From assembly GCF_016703145.1 (NCBI RefSeq), contig NZ_JADJCO010000003.1, forward strand, positions 248,001-312,000: a stretch of 64,000 nucleotides of DNA, read 5' to 3'. Position 1 is the first letter of the stretch. Every line of letters starts with the position of its first letter. Made by a program: the position numbers and the translations under genes. This stretch comes from Ottowia sp. (GTDB lineage Bacteria; Pseudomonadota; Gammaproteobacteria; Burkholderiales; Burkholderiaceae_C). Of the stretch, positions 44,193 to 52,503 are shown in pieces. Below the pieces are notes generated by a model. That model had not been told where the DNA came from. It saw only the letters and a list, made by a program, of their open reading frames with translations, and ran no database searches.

Positions 44193-45515
44193 TCAGCCGC
44201 GCACCTCGCCGTCGCCCAGCACCACCCACTTCAGCGAGGTCAGCCCCTCGATGCCCACCGGGCCGCGGGCGTGGAACTTGTCGGTGCTGATGCCGATCTC
44301 GGCGCCCAGCCCGTACTCGAAGCCGTCGGCGAAGCGCGTGCTGGCGTTGACCATGCAGCTCGCCGAATCCACCTCGCGCAAAAAGCGCTGGGCGTGTCCG
44401 TGGTCGCGCGTGAGGATGGCGTCGGTGTGGTGGCTGGAATAGTGGTTGATGTGGTCGATGGCCTCGTCCAGGCCGGCCACGACCTTGATGCTGATGACCG
44501 GCGCGAGGTACTCCTCGAACCAGTCCGATTCCTGCGCCTCGCGCACCAGATCATCAAAATAGATAGCATCCTGCGTAGTATCCACGCTGGCTTCGGGCCA
44601 ATTTTGCTTCAAAATGATCATCGCCTCGGCGTCGCAGCGCATCTGCACGCCCTTGGCCGCGAAGACCGCGCCGATGCGCGGCAGGAAGGCCGGCGCCACG
44701 CCGCGCGCCACCAGCAGGCTCTCGGTGGCGTTGCAGGGGCTGTACTTCTGCGTCTTGGCGTTGTCGGTCACCTTCACCGCCAGCGCCAGGTCGCACGGGT
44801 CGTCCACGTAGGTGTGGCAGTTGCCGTCCAGGTGCTTGATGACGGGCACGCGGGCCTCGGCACTGACGCGTTCGATCAGGCCCTTGCCGCCGCGCGGGAT
44901 GATCACGTCCACGTACTCCGGCATGGCGATCAGCTGGCCGACGGCGGCGCGGTCGGTGGTGGGCACCAGTTGCACCGCCTCGGGCGGCAGGCCGGCGGCG
45001 GCCAGCGCCTGCCGCACCAGCGCCGCCAGCGCCTGGTTGGAGTCGATGGCCTCGCTGCCGCCGCGCAGGATGCAGGCGTTGCCGCTCTTGATCGACAGGC
45101 TGGCCGCCTCGATGGTCCCGTTCGGGCGGCTCTCGTAGATCATGCCGAACACGCCGATGGGTACGCGCATCTGCCCCACGCGGATGCCGCTGGGCTGCTG
45201 GCGCAGGCCGGTGACGTCGCCGATCACGTCGGGCATGGCCGCCAGTTGCTCGCAGCCCTGAGCGCAGGTCTCGATGATGGCGGGCGTGAGCTTGAGGCGA
45301 TCGACCATCGGCTCGGCCAGCCCGGCGGCGCGGGCCCGCGCCAGGTCGCGCTGGTTGTCGGTCTGCAGCGGCTCGGCGTGGGCGCGCAGCAGGCGCGCCA
45401 GCTCGCGCAGCGCCAGGTTGCGCGCGGCCGTGCCCGAGCGCGCCATGGCGCGCGAGGCCTGGCGGGCCTGCAAGCCCAGCAGGCGCATGGTTTCGGCGAC
45501 GTTGGAGGCGTTCAT
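44193..45515 (-). CDS. proA: gamma-glutamyl phosphate reductase with repeat-encoded insert
   Basis: 440 residues, second step of proline synthesis (glutamyl phosphate to glutamate semialdehyde, NADPH). The catalytic cysteine region is KTQKYSPCNATESLLV. GMIYESRPNGTIEAASLSIK and NASTRFADGFEYGLGAEIGI are conserved. Between CDAEAMIIL and DWFEEYLAPVI the segment KQNWPEASVDTTQDAIYFDD is unlike ProA and is encoded by a family A repeat in frame. The region is a surface loop before the beta strand LAPVISIKVV in the family, so activity may be kept. Confidence 0.93.
   Translation of the reverse strand: MNASNVAETMRLLGLQARQASRAMARSGTAARNLALRELARLLRAHAEPLQTDNQRDLARARAAGLAEPMVDRLKLTPAIIETCAQGCEQLAAMPDVIGDVTGLRQQPSGIRVGQMRVPIGVFGMIYESRPNGTIEAASLSIKSGNACILRGGSEAIDSNQALAALVRQALAAAGLPPEAVQLVPTTDRAAVGQLIAMPEYVDVIIPRGGKGLIERVSAEARVPVIKHLDGNCHTYVDDPCDLALAVKVTDNAKTQKYSPCNATESLLVARGVAPAFLPRIGAVFAAKGVQMRCDAEAMIILKQNWPEASVDTTQDAIYFDDLVREAQESDWFEEYLAPVISIKVVAGLDEAIDHINHYSSHHTDAILTRDHGHAQRFLREVDSASCMVNASTRFADGFEYGLGAEIGISTDKFHARGPVGIEGLTSLKWVVLGDGEVRG
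44551..44614 (+). repeat. family A repeat inside proA, in frame
   Basis: ATCAAAATAGATAGCATC, TGCGTAGTATCCACGCTGGC, TTCGGGCCAATTTTG and TTCAAAAT match the family tail very well. The head is partly degraded. It lies wholly within the proA coding sequence without breaking the frame. Confidence 0.75.
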
Positions 45516-45537
45516 GCCGCCGATTTTCGCAGATGCC

Positions 45538-45924
45538 TCAGCGGCAGGGCACCGTCTCCGCGCCGCCGCCCAGCTCGGTCAGCGGCGCGAAGCCCAGCGC
45601 CCGGGCGGCCGTCAGGTCGGCGGCGGCGATGTCGAACAGGTTGATCTCGCCGGTGGTGGCGCCGCACATGGCCGGGCGCATGCGGCCGTCGCTGCCGCAA
45701 CCGGCGCTGGACACGCGCACGCCGGCGCGCTCCAGTTCGGCGCGCATGGCGTCGGGCGCGACGCCGCGGCCGGCGCACTGCACCGCGCCGCGGGCCTTGA
45801 AGACCTTCACGCCGGCATCGGCGGCATCGGCGGCGGCGGGCGGGTCCGCTGGCGGCGCGGCGCAGGCGGCCAGGGCCAGCGCCAGGGCGGGGACAAAGCC
45901 AAAGATCGGTGTGTTCGGGGACAT
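45538..45924 (-). CDS. hypothetical lipoprotein
   Basis: 128 residues. A signal peptide ends in a lipobox (LALALAAC, Cys about 21). An Ala/Pro linker follows, then a small domain with four cysteines (VQCAGRGV, SAGCGSDGRMRPAMCG, VPCR). The cysteines may form disulfides in the periplasm. I do not recognise a functional family. It lies 23 bp from the proA start on the same strand and may share its transcript. Confidence 0.65.
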   Translation of the reverse strand: MSPNTPIFGFVPALALALAACAAPPADPPAAADAADAGVKVFKARGAVQCAGRGVAPDAMRAELERAGVRVSSAGCGSDGRMRPAMCGATTGEINLFDIAAADLTAARALGFAPLTELGGGAETVPCR

Positions 45925-46135
45925 GGGTGGAATCCTTCGCGCCAGCAGCCAGACGGTGCGTGTTGACCCATGGTACGCCAGCCCCGGCGCCGGGCACGTT
46001 TCGGCCTGGACCGCGTATTTCGTCACGGCCTGCCCTCGATAAGGCCAAAATCCTACCCCCCTCCAAATGAAAGTAACGGTAGCATGGCTTCAAGTCAGCC
46101 AACGCGGTTGGACGTTTTAAGAAATCTGCTGTCAC

Positions 46136-46180
46136 GCGCCAATCGAAAGCCCCGGGAAACCGGGGCTTTTTCATTGGCGC
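46136..46180 (+). terminator. long orphan terminator hairpin between divergent genes
   Basis: AAAGCCCCGG-GAAA-CCGGGGCTTTTT is a textbook intrinsic terminator with a GNRA loop. Flanking GCGCCAAT and ATTGGCGC extend the stem further. The adjacent genes diverge (lipoprotein leftward, dioxygenase rightward), so no annotated gene ends here. A short transcript from 45925-46135 or a leader of the dioxygenase gene is implied. The rest of 45925-46291 shows no gene. Confidence 0.8.
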
Positions 46181-46291
46181 GGGTGAAAAGCCATGCGTCG
46201 TTCCGCGCAGGGCGCTCATGGGATGATCGGCTCGCGCAGGGCCATCGCCAAGCCCGTGCGGAAACGAACACAAAAAGCAAAGGAGACCCCG

Positions 46292-47134
46292 ATGTCGTTG
46301 AAAGTCACGCCGCAAGAGGCCGCCTGCGGCGCCTGGGTCGAGGGGTTGGACCTTCGCCGTCCGCTGGCCGAGGAGCAGATCGCCGAGGTGCGCGCGCTCT
46401 GGCTGGAGCACCAGGTGCTCGCCTTCCCGGGCCAAGACCTGGCGGTGGAGGACATCGAGCGCTTCGCCCGCACCATCGGACCGTTCGGCGTCGATCCGTT
46501 CTTCATCCCCATCGCGGGCCACCCGCACGTCGCCCAGGTGCGGCGCGAAGCGGACGAGCGCACACCCCTCTTCGCCGAGGCCTGGCACTCGGACTGGAGC
46601 TTCCTGGCCCAGCCGCCCGCCGCCACGATGCTCTACGGCGACGTCATCCCGCCCGTCGGCGGCGACACGCTGTTCGCCAGCCAGTACGCCGCCTGGGAGG
46701 CCCTGCCGGCCGACATGAAGAAGCGGCTGGCCGGGCTGCAGGGCGTGCATTCGGCGCGGCGCGGCTATGCGCGCGACGGCGCCTACGGCGAGAAGGACCG
46801 GGGCCGCTCCATGGCCATCCGCTATTCCGACGAGGCCCTGGCCACCCAGACGCATCCCATTGCCCGCGCGCACCCCGAGACCGGGCGCACGGCGCTGTTC
46901 GTCAGCATGGGCTACACCATCGGCATCGACGGCATGCCGGACGGCGAGGCCACGCCGCTGCTGATCGAGCTGTTCAAGCACCAGGGCCGCCCGGAATTCG
47001 TCTACCGCCACCGCTGGTCGCAAGGCACGCTGCTGATGTGGGACAACCGCTGCGTGATCCATGCCGCCACCGGCGGCTACGAGGGGCACCGCCGGCTGCT
47101 GCACCGCATCACGGTGGCGGACCGAAGCGCTTGA
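46292..47134 (+). CDS. TauD/TfdA family Fe(II)/2-oxoglutarate dioxygenase
   Basis: 280 residues. The facial triad is visible: HSDWSF (His and Asp, about residues 100-102) and CVIHAATGGYEGHRRLLHR (second His, with the Arg that binds 2-oxoglutarate). SLKVTPQEAACGAWVEGLDL is the usual N-terminus. Members hydroxylate taurine, aryloxyacetates or other small acids, and the substrate is undetermined. AAAGGAGA precedes the ATG. The stop codon lies inside the terminal inverted repeat of a small inserted element. Confidence 0.9.
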   Translation: MSLKVTPQEAACGAWVEGLDLRRPLAEEQIAEVRALWLEHQVLAFPGQDLAVEDIERFARTIGPFGVDPFFIPIAGHPHVAQVRREADERTPLFAEAWHSDWSFLAQPPAATMLYGDVIPPVGGDTLFASQYAAWEALPADMKKRLAGLQGVHSARRGYARDGAYGEKDRGRSMAIRYSDEALATQTHPIARAHPETGRTALFVSMGYTIGIDGMPDGEATPLLIELFKHQGRPEFVYRHRWSQGTLLMWDNRCVIHAATGGYEGHRRLLHRITVADRSA

Positions 47135-47374
47135 ACCTAGAAACGGCAGTTGACCGCTCGCCATCTTCAGGAAAGCCGCATGGGTGCTGACTTTCGCTGC
47201 TTCGATGACCTTCACCTCTTGGGTGAGCGCGCTACGCGCCCGCCAGCACCGCGCTCGCCGCGCCATGCGGCGTTGCTCGTCCTTGCAGGCATCAGCCTGC
47301 CGCGTCCTCGCGCCTTGCCTGCCACGCCGATCACGGCACTGGCGGGCGCGTTCAACTGCCGTTTCTAGGTTGAA
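47131..47374. mobile_element. 244-bp MITE-like element with 23-bp terminal inverted repeats
   Basis: The left end TTGAACCTAGAAACGGCAGT (47131 onward) is matched by the inverted right end ACTGCCGTTTCTAGGTTGAA (to 47374). The 23-bp ends differ at one position. The interior has no transposase but is open on the minus strand. No clear target duplication is visible. It carries the stop codon of the upstream dioxygenase gene. Confidence 0.75.
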
Positions 47375-47487
47375 CCGCCCCCAGGCTGCGCGGACTTCGT
47401 CGCGCTTCACCGCTCCCCTTCGAGGCGACGCCGCCAGCGGCCTGGCCAAGCCGGGGCATGGGCGGCTCGGGCGATTCCAGGGCCTGC
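47375..47487 (+). repeat. GC-rich intergenic repeat, family B
   Basis: It begins CCCCCAGGCTGCGCGGACTT like copies elsewhere, then has GGCGACGCCGCCAGCGGCC and CAAGCCGGGGCATGGG. It follows the MITE directly and runs to the holA stop codon. No gene is seen in 47135-47487 apart from these two elements. Confidence 0.55.
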
Positions 47488-48552
47488 TCAACGCGCCGCC
47501 TGCGCGCCGCCGCACGCGGCGCACAGGCTCTGCGCCAGGCGGTGCAGCGCCGGCCAGGGCTCCTGCGGCCAGCCGGGGCTCCTGAGGCCCTTGACGATGC
47601 CGTCGACCTGGTGCGCCGCGTGCAGCAAATTGGCGAGTTGCATGTCGGTCAGGCGCGGCAACACGCGCTCGAACAGGCGCTCGCGCAGGCCCCAGACGCG
47701 CTGCTCGCGCAGCGCCACGGGCAGCGGGCGGCCTTCGCCCAGCGCGTCCTTCACGCGCTTGAGCGCGCGGATGTCCTCGGCCAGCGCGTAGTGCACCAGC
47801 ACCTCGGCCTCGCCCTCGGCGCGCAGGCCGTCGAGCATGCGCTGCACGCGCTCGCGCTGGCCGCCCAGGATGACCTCGGACAGCTTGAACACGTCGTAGC
47901 GCGCGACGTTGAGCACGGCGACCTCGACCTGCCCGAAGTCCAGCTCGCCGGCCGGGTGCAGCAGGCCGAGTTTGGCGATCTCCTGGTGCGCCGCCAGCAG
48001 GTTGCCCTCCACCCGGTCGGCGAAGAAGGCCAGCGTGCGCTGCCCCTCCTCGCCCGGCTTGACGCGCTGGCCCTGCGCCGCCAGGCGCTGGGCGATCCAC
48101 TGCGGCAACGCGGCGCGCTCCACCGGGTCGATCTGCACCGAGACGCCGGCGCCGTCAAGCGCGCCGAACCAGGCGCCGGTGCGCGTGGCCTTGTCCAGCC
48201 GGGGCAGCAGCACCAGGGTCAGCGTGCCCTCGTTGCCGGGCGCCGCCTGGGCGAGCTGCTGCAGGGCAGCGCTGCCGTCCTTGCCGGGCTTGCCGGAGGG
48301 GACGCGGATCTCGACGATCTGCCGGTCGGCGAACAGGCTCAGGGACTGGCCCGCCGCCAGCACCGCGCCCCAGTCGAAGTGCGCGCCGGCGACGGTGTGC
48401 ACCGTGCGTTCGGTGTGGCCGCGCGCACGTGCCGCCGCGCGGATGGCGTCGGCGGCTTCCTGCACCAGCAGCGGCTCGTCGCCGTGCAGGGTGTAGAGCG
48501 GACACAGGCCCTTCTGCAGATGGCCCTGGAGTTGCGTGGCGGGCAGTTGCAC
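47488..48552 (-). CDS. holA: DNA polymerase III delta subunit
   Basis: 354 residues. The clamp-loader subunit that opens the beta sliding clamp. The N-terminal LYTLHGDEPLLVQEAADAIRAAAR is the typical AAA+-like start with a degenerate P loop. The middle has LNVARYDVFKLSEVILGG, and the C-terminal helical collar contains LLHAAHQVDGIVKGLR. The start is taken as GTG 48552 by similarity. It is the last gene of the operon from bamE through dapB, exbBD, leuS and lptE. Confidence 0.92.
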   Translation of the reverse strand: MQLPATQLQGHLQKGLCPLYTLHGDEPLLVQEAADAIRAAARARGHTERTVHTVAGAHFDWGAVLAAGQSLSLFADRQIVEIRVPSGKPGKDGSAALQQLAQAAPGNEGTLTLVLLPRLDKATRTGAWFGALDGAGVSVQIDPVERAALPQWIAQRLAAQGQRVKPGEEGQRTLAFFADRVEGNLLAAHQEIAKLGLLHPAGELDFGQVEVAVLNVARYDVFKLSEVILGGQRERVQRMLDGLRAEGEAEVLVHYALAEDIRALKRVKDALGEGRPLPVALREQRVWGLRERLFERVLPRLTDMQLANLLHAAHQVDGIVKGLRSPGWPQEPWPALHRLAQSLCAACGGAQAAR

Positions 48553-48574
48553 TTCAGCCTCCCACGACGCCCAT

Positions 48575-48705
48575 GCACCGCCAGCGGCGCATGAACCCAA
48601 GCGAAACAAATGGCCGCGGAGCAGGCCACGCCAGCAGACGCCGCGGCCGGGCTTGGCCCGGCCGCTGGCGTCGTCCCCCTGGGGGGAAGGCGGCCGCAGG
48701 CCGAC
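48575..48705 (-). repeat. GC-rich repeat between lptE and holA, family B
   Basis: GCCGCGGCCGGGCTTGGCCCGGCCGCTGGC dyads and CCCCCTGGGGGGAAGGCGGCCGC (broken here by position: 48640-48690) form strong hairpins. It resembles the family B blocks and lies inside a minus-strand operon, where it could stabilise or attenuate the transcript. Confidence 0.55.
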
Positions 48706-49218
48706 TCAGGGGGGGGCCCATTTCATGGTGGCCAGCCGCCGCATCACCTGCTGCACGATATCGCTCTGCATGTTCTGGTAGAGCATCAGCGCCTCGGCCT
48801 CCTTGGACAGCGCGGCCGATTCGGCGTAGCTCTGGTCGATCTGGCGCTGGATCTCGGCCTCGGGCAGCAACTCGCGCCCGGCGGGCGTGCGCACGCGGAA
48901 GCTGAAGCGCAGGCGCAGCTGGAACTCGCGCACCTCGCCGGTGGCGGTCGAGCTGACCACGGTGCGCACGCGCTGCTCGCCGGCGCTCTCCAGCACCACG
49001 TCGGCCTGGCTGGCGCGGGCGGCATCCTGGATCACCTGGACGCCGCCCGTGCCTTCGAGCTGGCGGCGCAGTTCGGTGCCCAGCGCGGAGTTGGCGGGCA
49101 GCGCCAGATGGATGCTGCGGAAGGCGAACTGGTGCGCCTGCCGCAGCGCGAAGCCGCAACCGGCCAGCACGGGTGCGGCCGCAAGGGCGAGCAGGAGGGC
49201 GCGGCGAGGGGTCGGCAT
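48706..49218 (-). CDS. lptE: LPS-assembly lipoprotein LptE
   Basis: 170 residues. A signal peptide with lipobox LAGC (Cys about 21) is followed by GFALRQAHQFAFRSIHLALP, the LptE/RlpB start. It plugs the LptD barrel that places LPS in the outer membrane. It is 6 bp downstream of leuS and before holA, the conserved proteobacterial order leuS-lptE-holA. Confidence 0.92.
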   Translation of the reverse strand: MPTPRRALLLALAAAPVLAGCGFALRQAHQFAFRSIHLALPANSALGTELRRQLEGTGGVQVIQDAARASQADVVLESAGEQRVRTVVSSTATGEVREFQLRLRFSFRVRTPAGRELLPEAEIQRQIDQSYAESAALSKEAEALMLYQNMQSDIVQQVMRRLATMKWAPP

Positions 49219-49223
49219 GGCGT

Positions 49224-51944
49224 TCAGCCTACCACCACGTTGACCAGGCGCCCCGGCACCACCACGACTTTGCGGATGGCGCCGCCGCCGCTGTGCTTGA
49301 GGAAGGCGTCGCTGGCCAGCGCGGCCTGCTCGATCTCATCCTTGCTGGCGGACGCGGGCACCTTGATGGCGCCGCGCAGTTTGCCGTTGACCTGCAGCAC
49401 CAGCTCGATCTCGTCCTGCTTGAGTGCCTCGGGATCGACCTGCGGCCAGGGGGCGTCGAGCAGCTCCCCCTGTGCGCCGGCGAAGCCCAGCGCCTGCCAC
49501 AGCGCCTGCGTGACGTGCGGCGTGACGGGGTAGAGCACGCGCAGCAGCTTGGAGAAGCCCTCGGCCAGCGCCGCGTGGTCGCCGCGCGAGCCGTCGGGCT
49601 GGAAGCCCTCCAGGGCATTGAGCATCTTCATCGCGCCGGAGACGACGGTGTTGTACTGCAGGCGCTGGTAGTCGTAGTCGATCTGGCCCAGCACGGTGTG
49701 GATCTCGTGGCGCAAGGCCTTGGCGGATTTGCCGAGTTCAATGCCATTTTGGCCTGAAGCCCTCACCAATAGTGCGCTTTTCGCTATATTTTTAATAGCA
49801 TTCAGCTTGGCACCGAAATTCCACATCCGGCGCAGGAAGCGATAACTGCCCTCCACCGCCGCGTCGTTCCACTCCAGCGTGGCCTCGGGCGGGGCGGTGA
49901 ACATGGTGTACAGGCGCGCGGTGTCGGCGCCGTACTTGTCGATCAACTGCTGCGGATCGACGCCGTTGTTCTTGGACTTGGACATGGTGCCCACGCCCTC
50001 GTAGTCGATCGGCGTGCCGGCGGGCAGGCCGCCCACGGCCTTGTTCAGCTTGGCGCCGACCTGGTGGCCGCCTTCGTCCAGCACGGGCTCGATGTCGTGG
50101 GGCCAGAAGTACTCAATGCCGCCCTTCTCGCTCCTGCGCGAGTAGATGTGGTTGAGCACCATGCCCTGCGTCAGCAGGCGGGTGAAGGGCTCGTCGATGG
50201 CCACCAGCCCCAGGTCGCGCATCACCTTGGTCCAGAAGCGCGCGTACAGCAGGTGGAGGATGGCGTGCTCGATACCGCCGATGTACTGGTCCATCGGCAT
50301 CCAGTAGCGCGCGCCCTCGGCGACCATGGCCTGCTCGTCGGCCGGATCGCAGTAGCGCATGAAGTACCAGGACGAGTCCACGAAGGTGTCCATGGTGTCG
50401 GTCTCGCGCCGCGCGCTCTGGCCGCAGCGGGGGCAGTCGACCTTCAGGAACGCCGCGCACTTGGTTAAGGGGTTGCCGCTGCCGTCGGGCACCAGGTCCT
50501 GCGGCAACACCACGGGCAGATCCTGCTTGGGCACGGGCACGGCGCCGCAAGAATCGCAGTGGATGATGGGGATGGGCGTGCCCCAGTAGCGCTGGCGCGA
50601 GATGCCCCAGTCGCGCAGGCGCCAGGTGGTCTGCCTGGCGCCCAGGCCCTTCTGCTGCAGCGCGTGGGCGACGGCATCGACCGCCTCCTGGTACGACATG
50701 CCGCTGAAGCTGTCGGAGTTGATGGTCACGCCGCGCTGCTTGTCGGCGTACCAGTCCTGCCACTGGGTGTAGTTGTAGTGCTGCTTGTCGACGTGCACCA
50801 CCTGCTGGATCGGCAGGCCGTACTTCAGCGCGAAGGCGAAGTCGCGCTCGTCGTGCGCGGGCACGCCCATGACGGCGCCGTCGCCGTAGCTCATGAGGAC
50901 GTAGTTGCCGACCCACAGCGGCACGGGCGCGCCAGTGAGCGGGTGCGTCACCGTGAGGCCGGTGGGCATGCCTTCCTTGTCCTTGAGGGCCAGCTCGGCC
51001 TCGGTGGTGCCGCCCTGCTTGCAGCGCTCGATGAAGGCGGCCAGCTCGGGGTTGGCGCGCGCGGCGTGCGTGGCCAGCGGGTGCTCGGGCGCCACGGCGC
51101 AGAAGGTGACGCCCATGATGGTGTCGGCGCGCGTGGTGAAGACGTACATGCGGCCGCGCTCGCCCTCGAGCGTGTCCGCCGAGGCGCCGACGAGCTGGCC
51201 GTCATCGCCGCGGATGTCGTGCGTGAAGGCGAAGCGCACGCCCTCGCTCTTGCCGATCCAGTTCTCCTGCATCAGGCGCACGCGGTCAGGCCAGCCGTCG
51301 AGCGTGGCCTTGGGGTTGCCGATCTGCACGTGGTCGAGCAGTTCCTGCGCGTAGTCGGTGATCTTGAGGTAGTAGCCGGGGATCTCGCGCTTTTCGACCA
51401 CGGCGCCGGTGCGCCAGCCCTTGCCGTCGATGACCTGCTCGTTGGCCAGCACGGTCTGGTCCACCGGGTCCCAGTTGACGATCTGGGTCTTGCGGTAGGC
51501 GATGCCCTTTTCGAGCATCTTCAGGAACAGCCACTGGTTCCACCGGTAGTAGCTGGCGTCGCAGGTAGCGATCTCGCGGCTCCAGTCGATGGCCAGTCCC
51601 ATCGCCTGCATCTGGCCCTTCATGTGGGCGATGTTGTCGTAGGTCCACTTCGCGGGCGGCACGCTGTTCTTCAGCGCAGCGTTCTCGGCCGGCAGGCCGA
51701 AGGCGTCCCAGCCCATGGGCATGAGGACGTTGTAGCCCTTCATGCGCAGGCTGCGCGCCAGCATGTCGTTGATGGTGTAGTTGCGCACGTGGCCCATGTG
51801 CAGCTTGCCGCTGGGGTAGGGCAGCATGGAGCAGGCGTAGTACTTGGGCTTGCCGGCGCCCTCGGTCACGCGGTAGGCGTCGCGCGCGCGCCAGTGGGCC
51901 TGGGCGGCGGCCTCGACCTCCAGGTGGTTGTATTTGTCTTGCAT
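49224..51944 (-). CDS. leuS: leucyl-tRNA synthetase with a repeat-encoded insert
   Basis: 906 residues, slightly longer than usual (about 860-880). The HIGH-type motif is in SMLPYPSGKLHMGHVRNY. The editing domain lies about 225-420. TMSKSKNNGVDP is the KMSKS loop. In the C-terminal anticodon domain the stretch LNAIKNIAKSALLVRASGQN is encoded by a family A repeat, in frame, after FLRRMWNFGAKL. ATG 51944 (MQDKYNHLEVE) is the family start. The gene should be essential, so the insert must be tolerated. Confidence 0.95.
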   Translation of the reverse strand: MQDKYNHLEVEAAAQAHWRARDAYRVTEGAGKPKYYACSMLPYPSGKLHMGHVRNYTINDMLARSLRMKGYNVLMPMGWDAFGLPAENAALKNSVPPAKWTYDNIAHMKGQMQAMGLAIDWSREIATCDASYYRWNQWLFLKMLEKGIAYRKTQIVNWDPVDQTVLANEQVIDGKGWRTGAVVEKREIPGYYLKITDYAQELLDHVQIGNPKATLDGWPDRVRLMQENWIGKSEGVRFAFTHDIRGDDGQLVGASADTLEGERGRMYVFTTRADTIMGVTFCAVAPEHPLATHAARANPELAAFIERCKQGGTTEAELALKDKEGMPTGLTVTHPLTGAPVPLWVGNYVLMSYGDGAVMGVPAHDERDFAFALKYGLPIQQVVHVDKQHYNYTQWQDWYADKQRGVTINSDSFSGMSYQEAVDAVAHALQQKGLGARQTTWRLRDWGISRQRYWGTPIPIIHCDSCGAVPVPKQDLPVVLPQDLVPDGSGNPLTKCAAFLKVDCPRCGQSARRETDTMDTFVDSSWYFMRYCDPADEQAMVAEGARYWMPMDQYIGGIEHAILHLLYARFWTKVMRDLGLVAIDEPFTRLLTQGMVLNHIYSRRSEKGGIEYFWPHDIEPVLDEGGHQVGAKLNKAVGGLPAGTPIDYEGVGTMSKSKNNGVDPQQLIDKYGADTARLYTMFTAPPEATLEWNDAAVEGSYRFLRRMWNFGAKLNAIKNIAKSALLVRASGQNGIELGKSAKALRHEIHTVLGQIDYDYQRLQYNTVVSGAMKMLNALEGFQPDGSRGDHAALAEGFSKLLRVLYPVTPHVTQALWQALGFAGAQGELLDAPWPQVDPEALKQDEIELVLQVNGKLRGAIKVPASASKDEIEQAALASDAFLKHSGGGAIRKVVVVPGRLVNVVVG
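49743..49802 (-). repeat. family A repeat inside leuS, in frame
   Basis: Coding strand: GCTATTAAAAATATAGCG, AAAGCGCACTATTGGTGAGGG and CTTCAGGCCAAAATGG. Head and tail are both recognisable. The element adds about 20 codons without a stop and lies just after the conserved RRMWNFG. Confidence 0.75.
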
Positions 51945-51978
51945 GGGGCAAATTGTAGGCGGCTCGAAGGCCACCTGA

Positions 51979-52038
51979 TACTATCTATTTAATAGCTAAT
52001 GGCGCAATACCCATGCGGGCTGAAGCCAGAAAACGCAC
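51979..52038 (+). repeat. dispersed palindrome-headed repeat between exbD and leuS
   Basis: ACTATCTATTTAATAGCTA, TGGCGCAATACCCATGCGGGC and TGAAGCCAGAAAACG. It is a near-consensus copy inside the operon, between the exbD stop (52047) and the leuS start. Confidence 0.7.
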
Positions 52039-52046
52039 GAAATCCG

Positions 52047-52493
52047 TCAGCGCGAGGCCGGCGCGGCCGGGGTGGCGGCCGCAGGCGCTTCGGCGACGAA
52101 GCCGATGCGGTTCAGGCCGGCCTTCTGCGCCTCGCCCATGACCTCGACCACGCGGCCGTAGGGCACGCCCTGGTCGGCGCGCAGCTGTACCTCGGTCTCG
52201 GGGTTGTCCTGGGCCGCCAGCCGCAGCGCGGTGGCCAGCTCGCCCTGGGTGACCGGGCGATCGTTGAAAAAGGCCTGCCCGCCCTGGTTGACCACCAGGG
52301 TGACGAACTTGGGCGGCTCGCCCGGCTTGGCGGCGTCGGTCTTGGGCAGGTCGAGCCGTATCGAGCTGGCCAGCAGCGGCGCGGTGATGATGAAGATCAC
52401 CACCAGCACCAGCATCACGTCCACCAGCGGCGTGACGTTGATGTCGCTCATGGGCTCGCTGCCCTTGGTGCGCTCCAGCCTGCCAAACGCCAC
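52047..52493 (-). CDS. exbD: ExbD/TolR family biopolymer transport protein
   Basis: 148 residues. The single N-terminal helix is in SDINVTPLVDVMLVLVVIFIITAP, which holds the proton-pathway Asp (VDVMLVL). A periplasmic domain follows, and the tail is Ala/Pro-rich. With ExbB it forms the proton-driven motor energising TonB or a Tol-like system. The start is GTG 52493, 11 bp after the exbB stop. No tonB is seen in the window. Confidence 0.9.
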   Translation of the reverse strand: MAFGRLERTKGSEPMSDINVTPLVDVMLVLVVIFIITAPLLASSIRLDLPKTDAAKPGEPPKFVTLVVNQGGQAFFNDRPVTQGELATALRLAAQDNPETEVQLRADQGVPYGRVVEVMGEAQKAGLNRIGFVAEAPAAATPAAPASR

Positions 52494-52503
52494 GTCAGCT
52501 CCT

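Noticed and set aside
45512..48100. 862-codon minus-strand open frame across proA's end, the dioxygenase and holA
   Set aside because: It is antisense to real genes and joins repeats and MITE sequence. The codon pattern belongs to the opposite strand or other frames.
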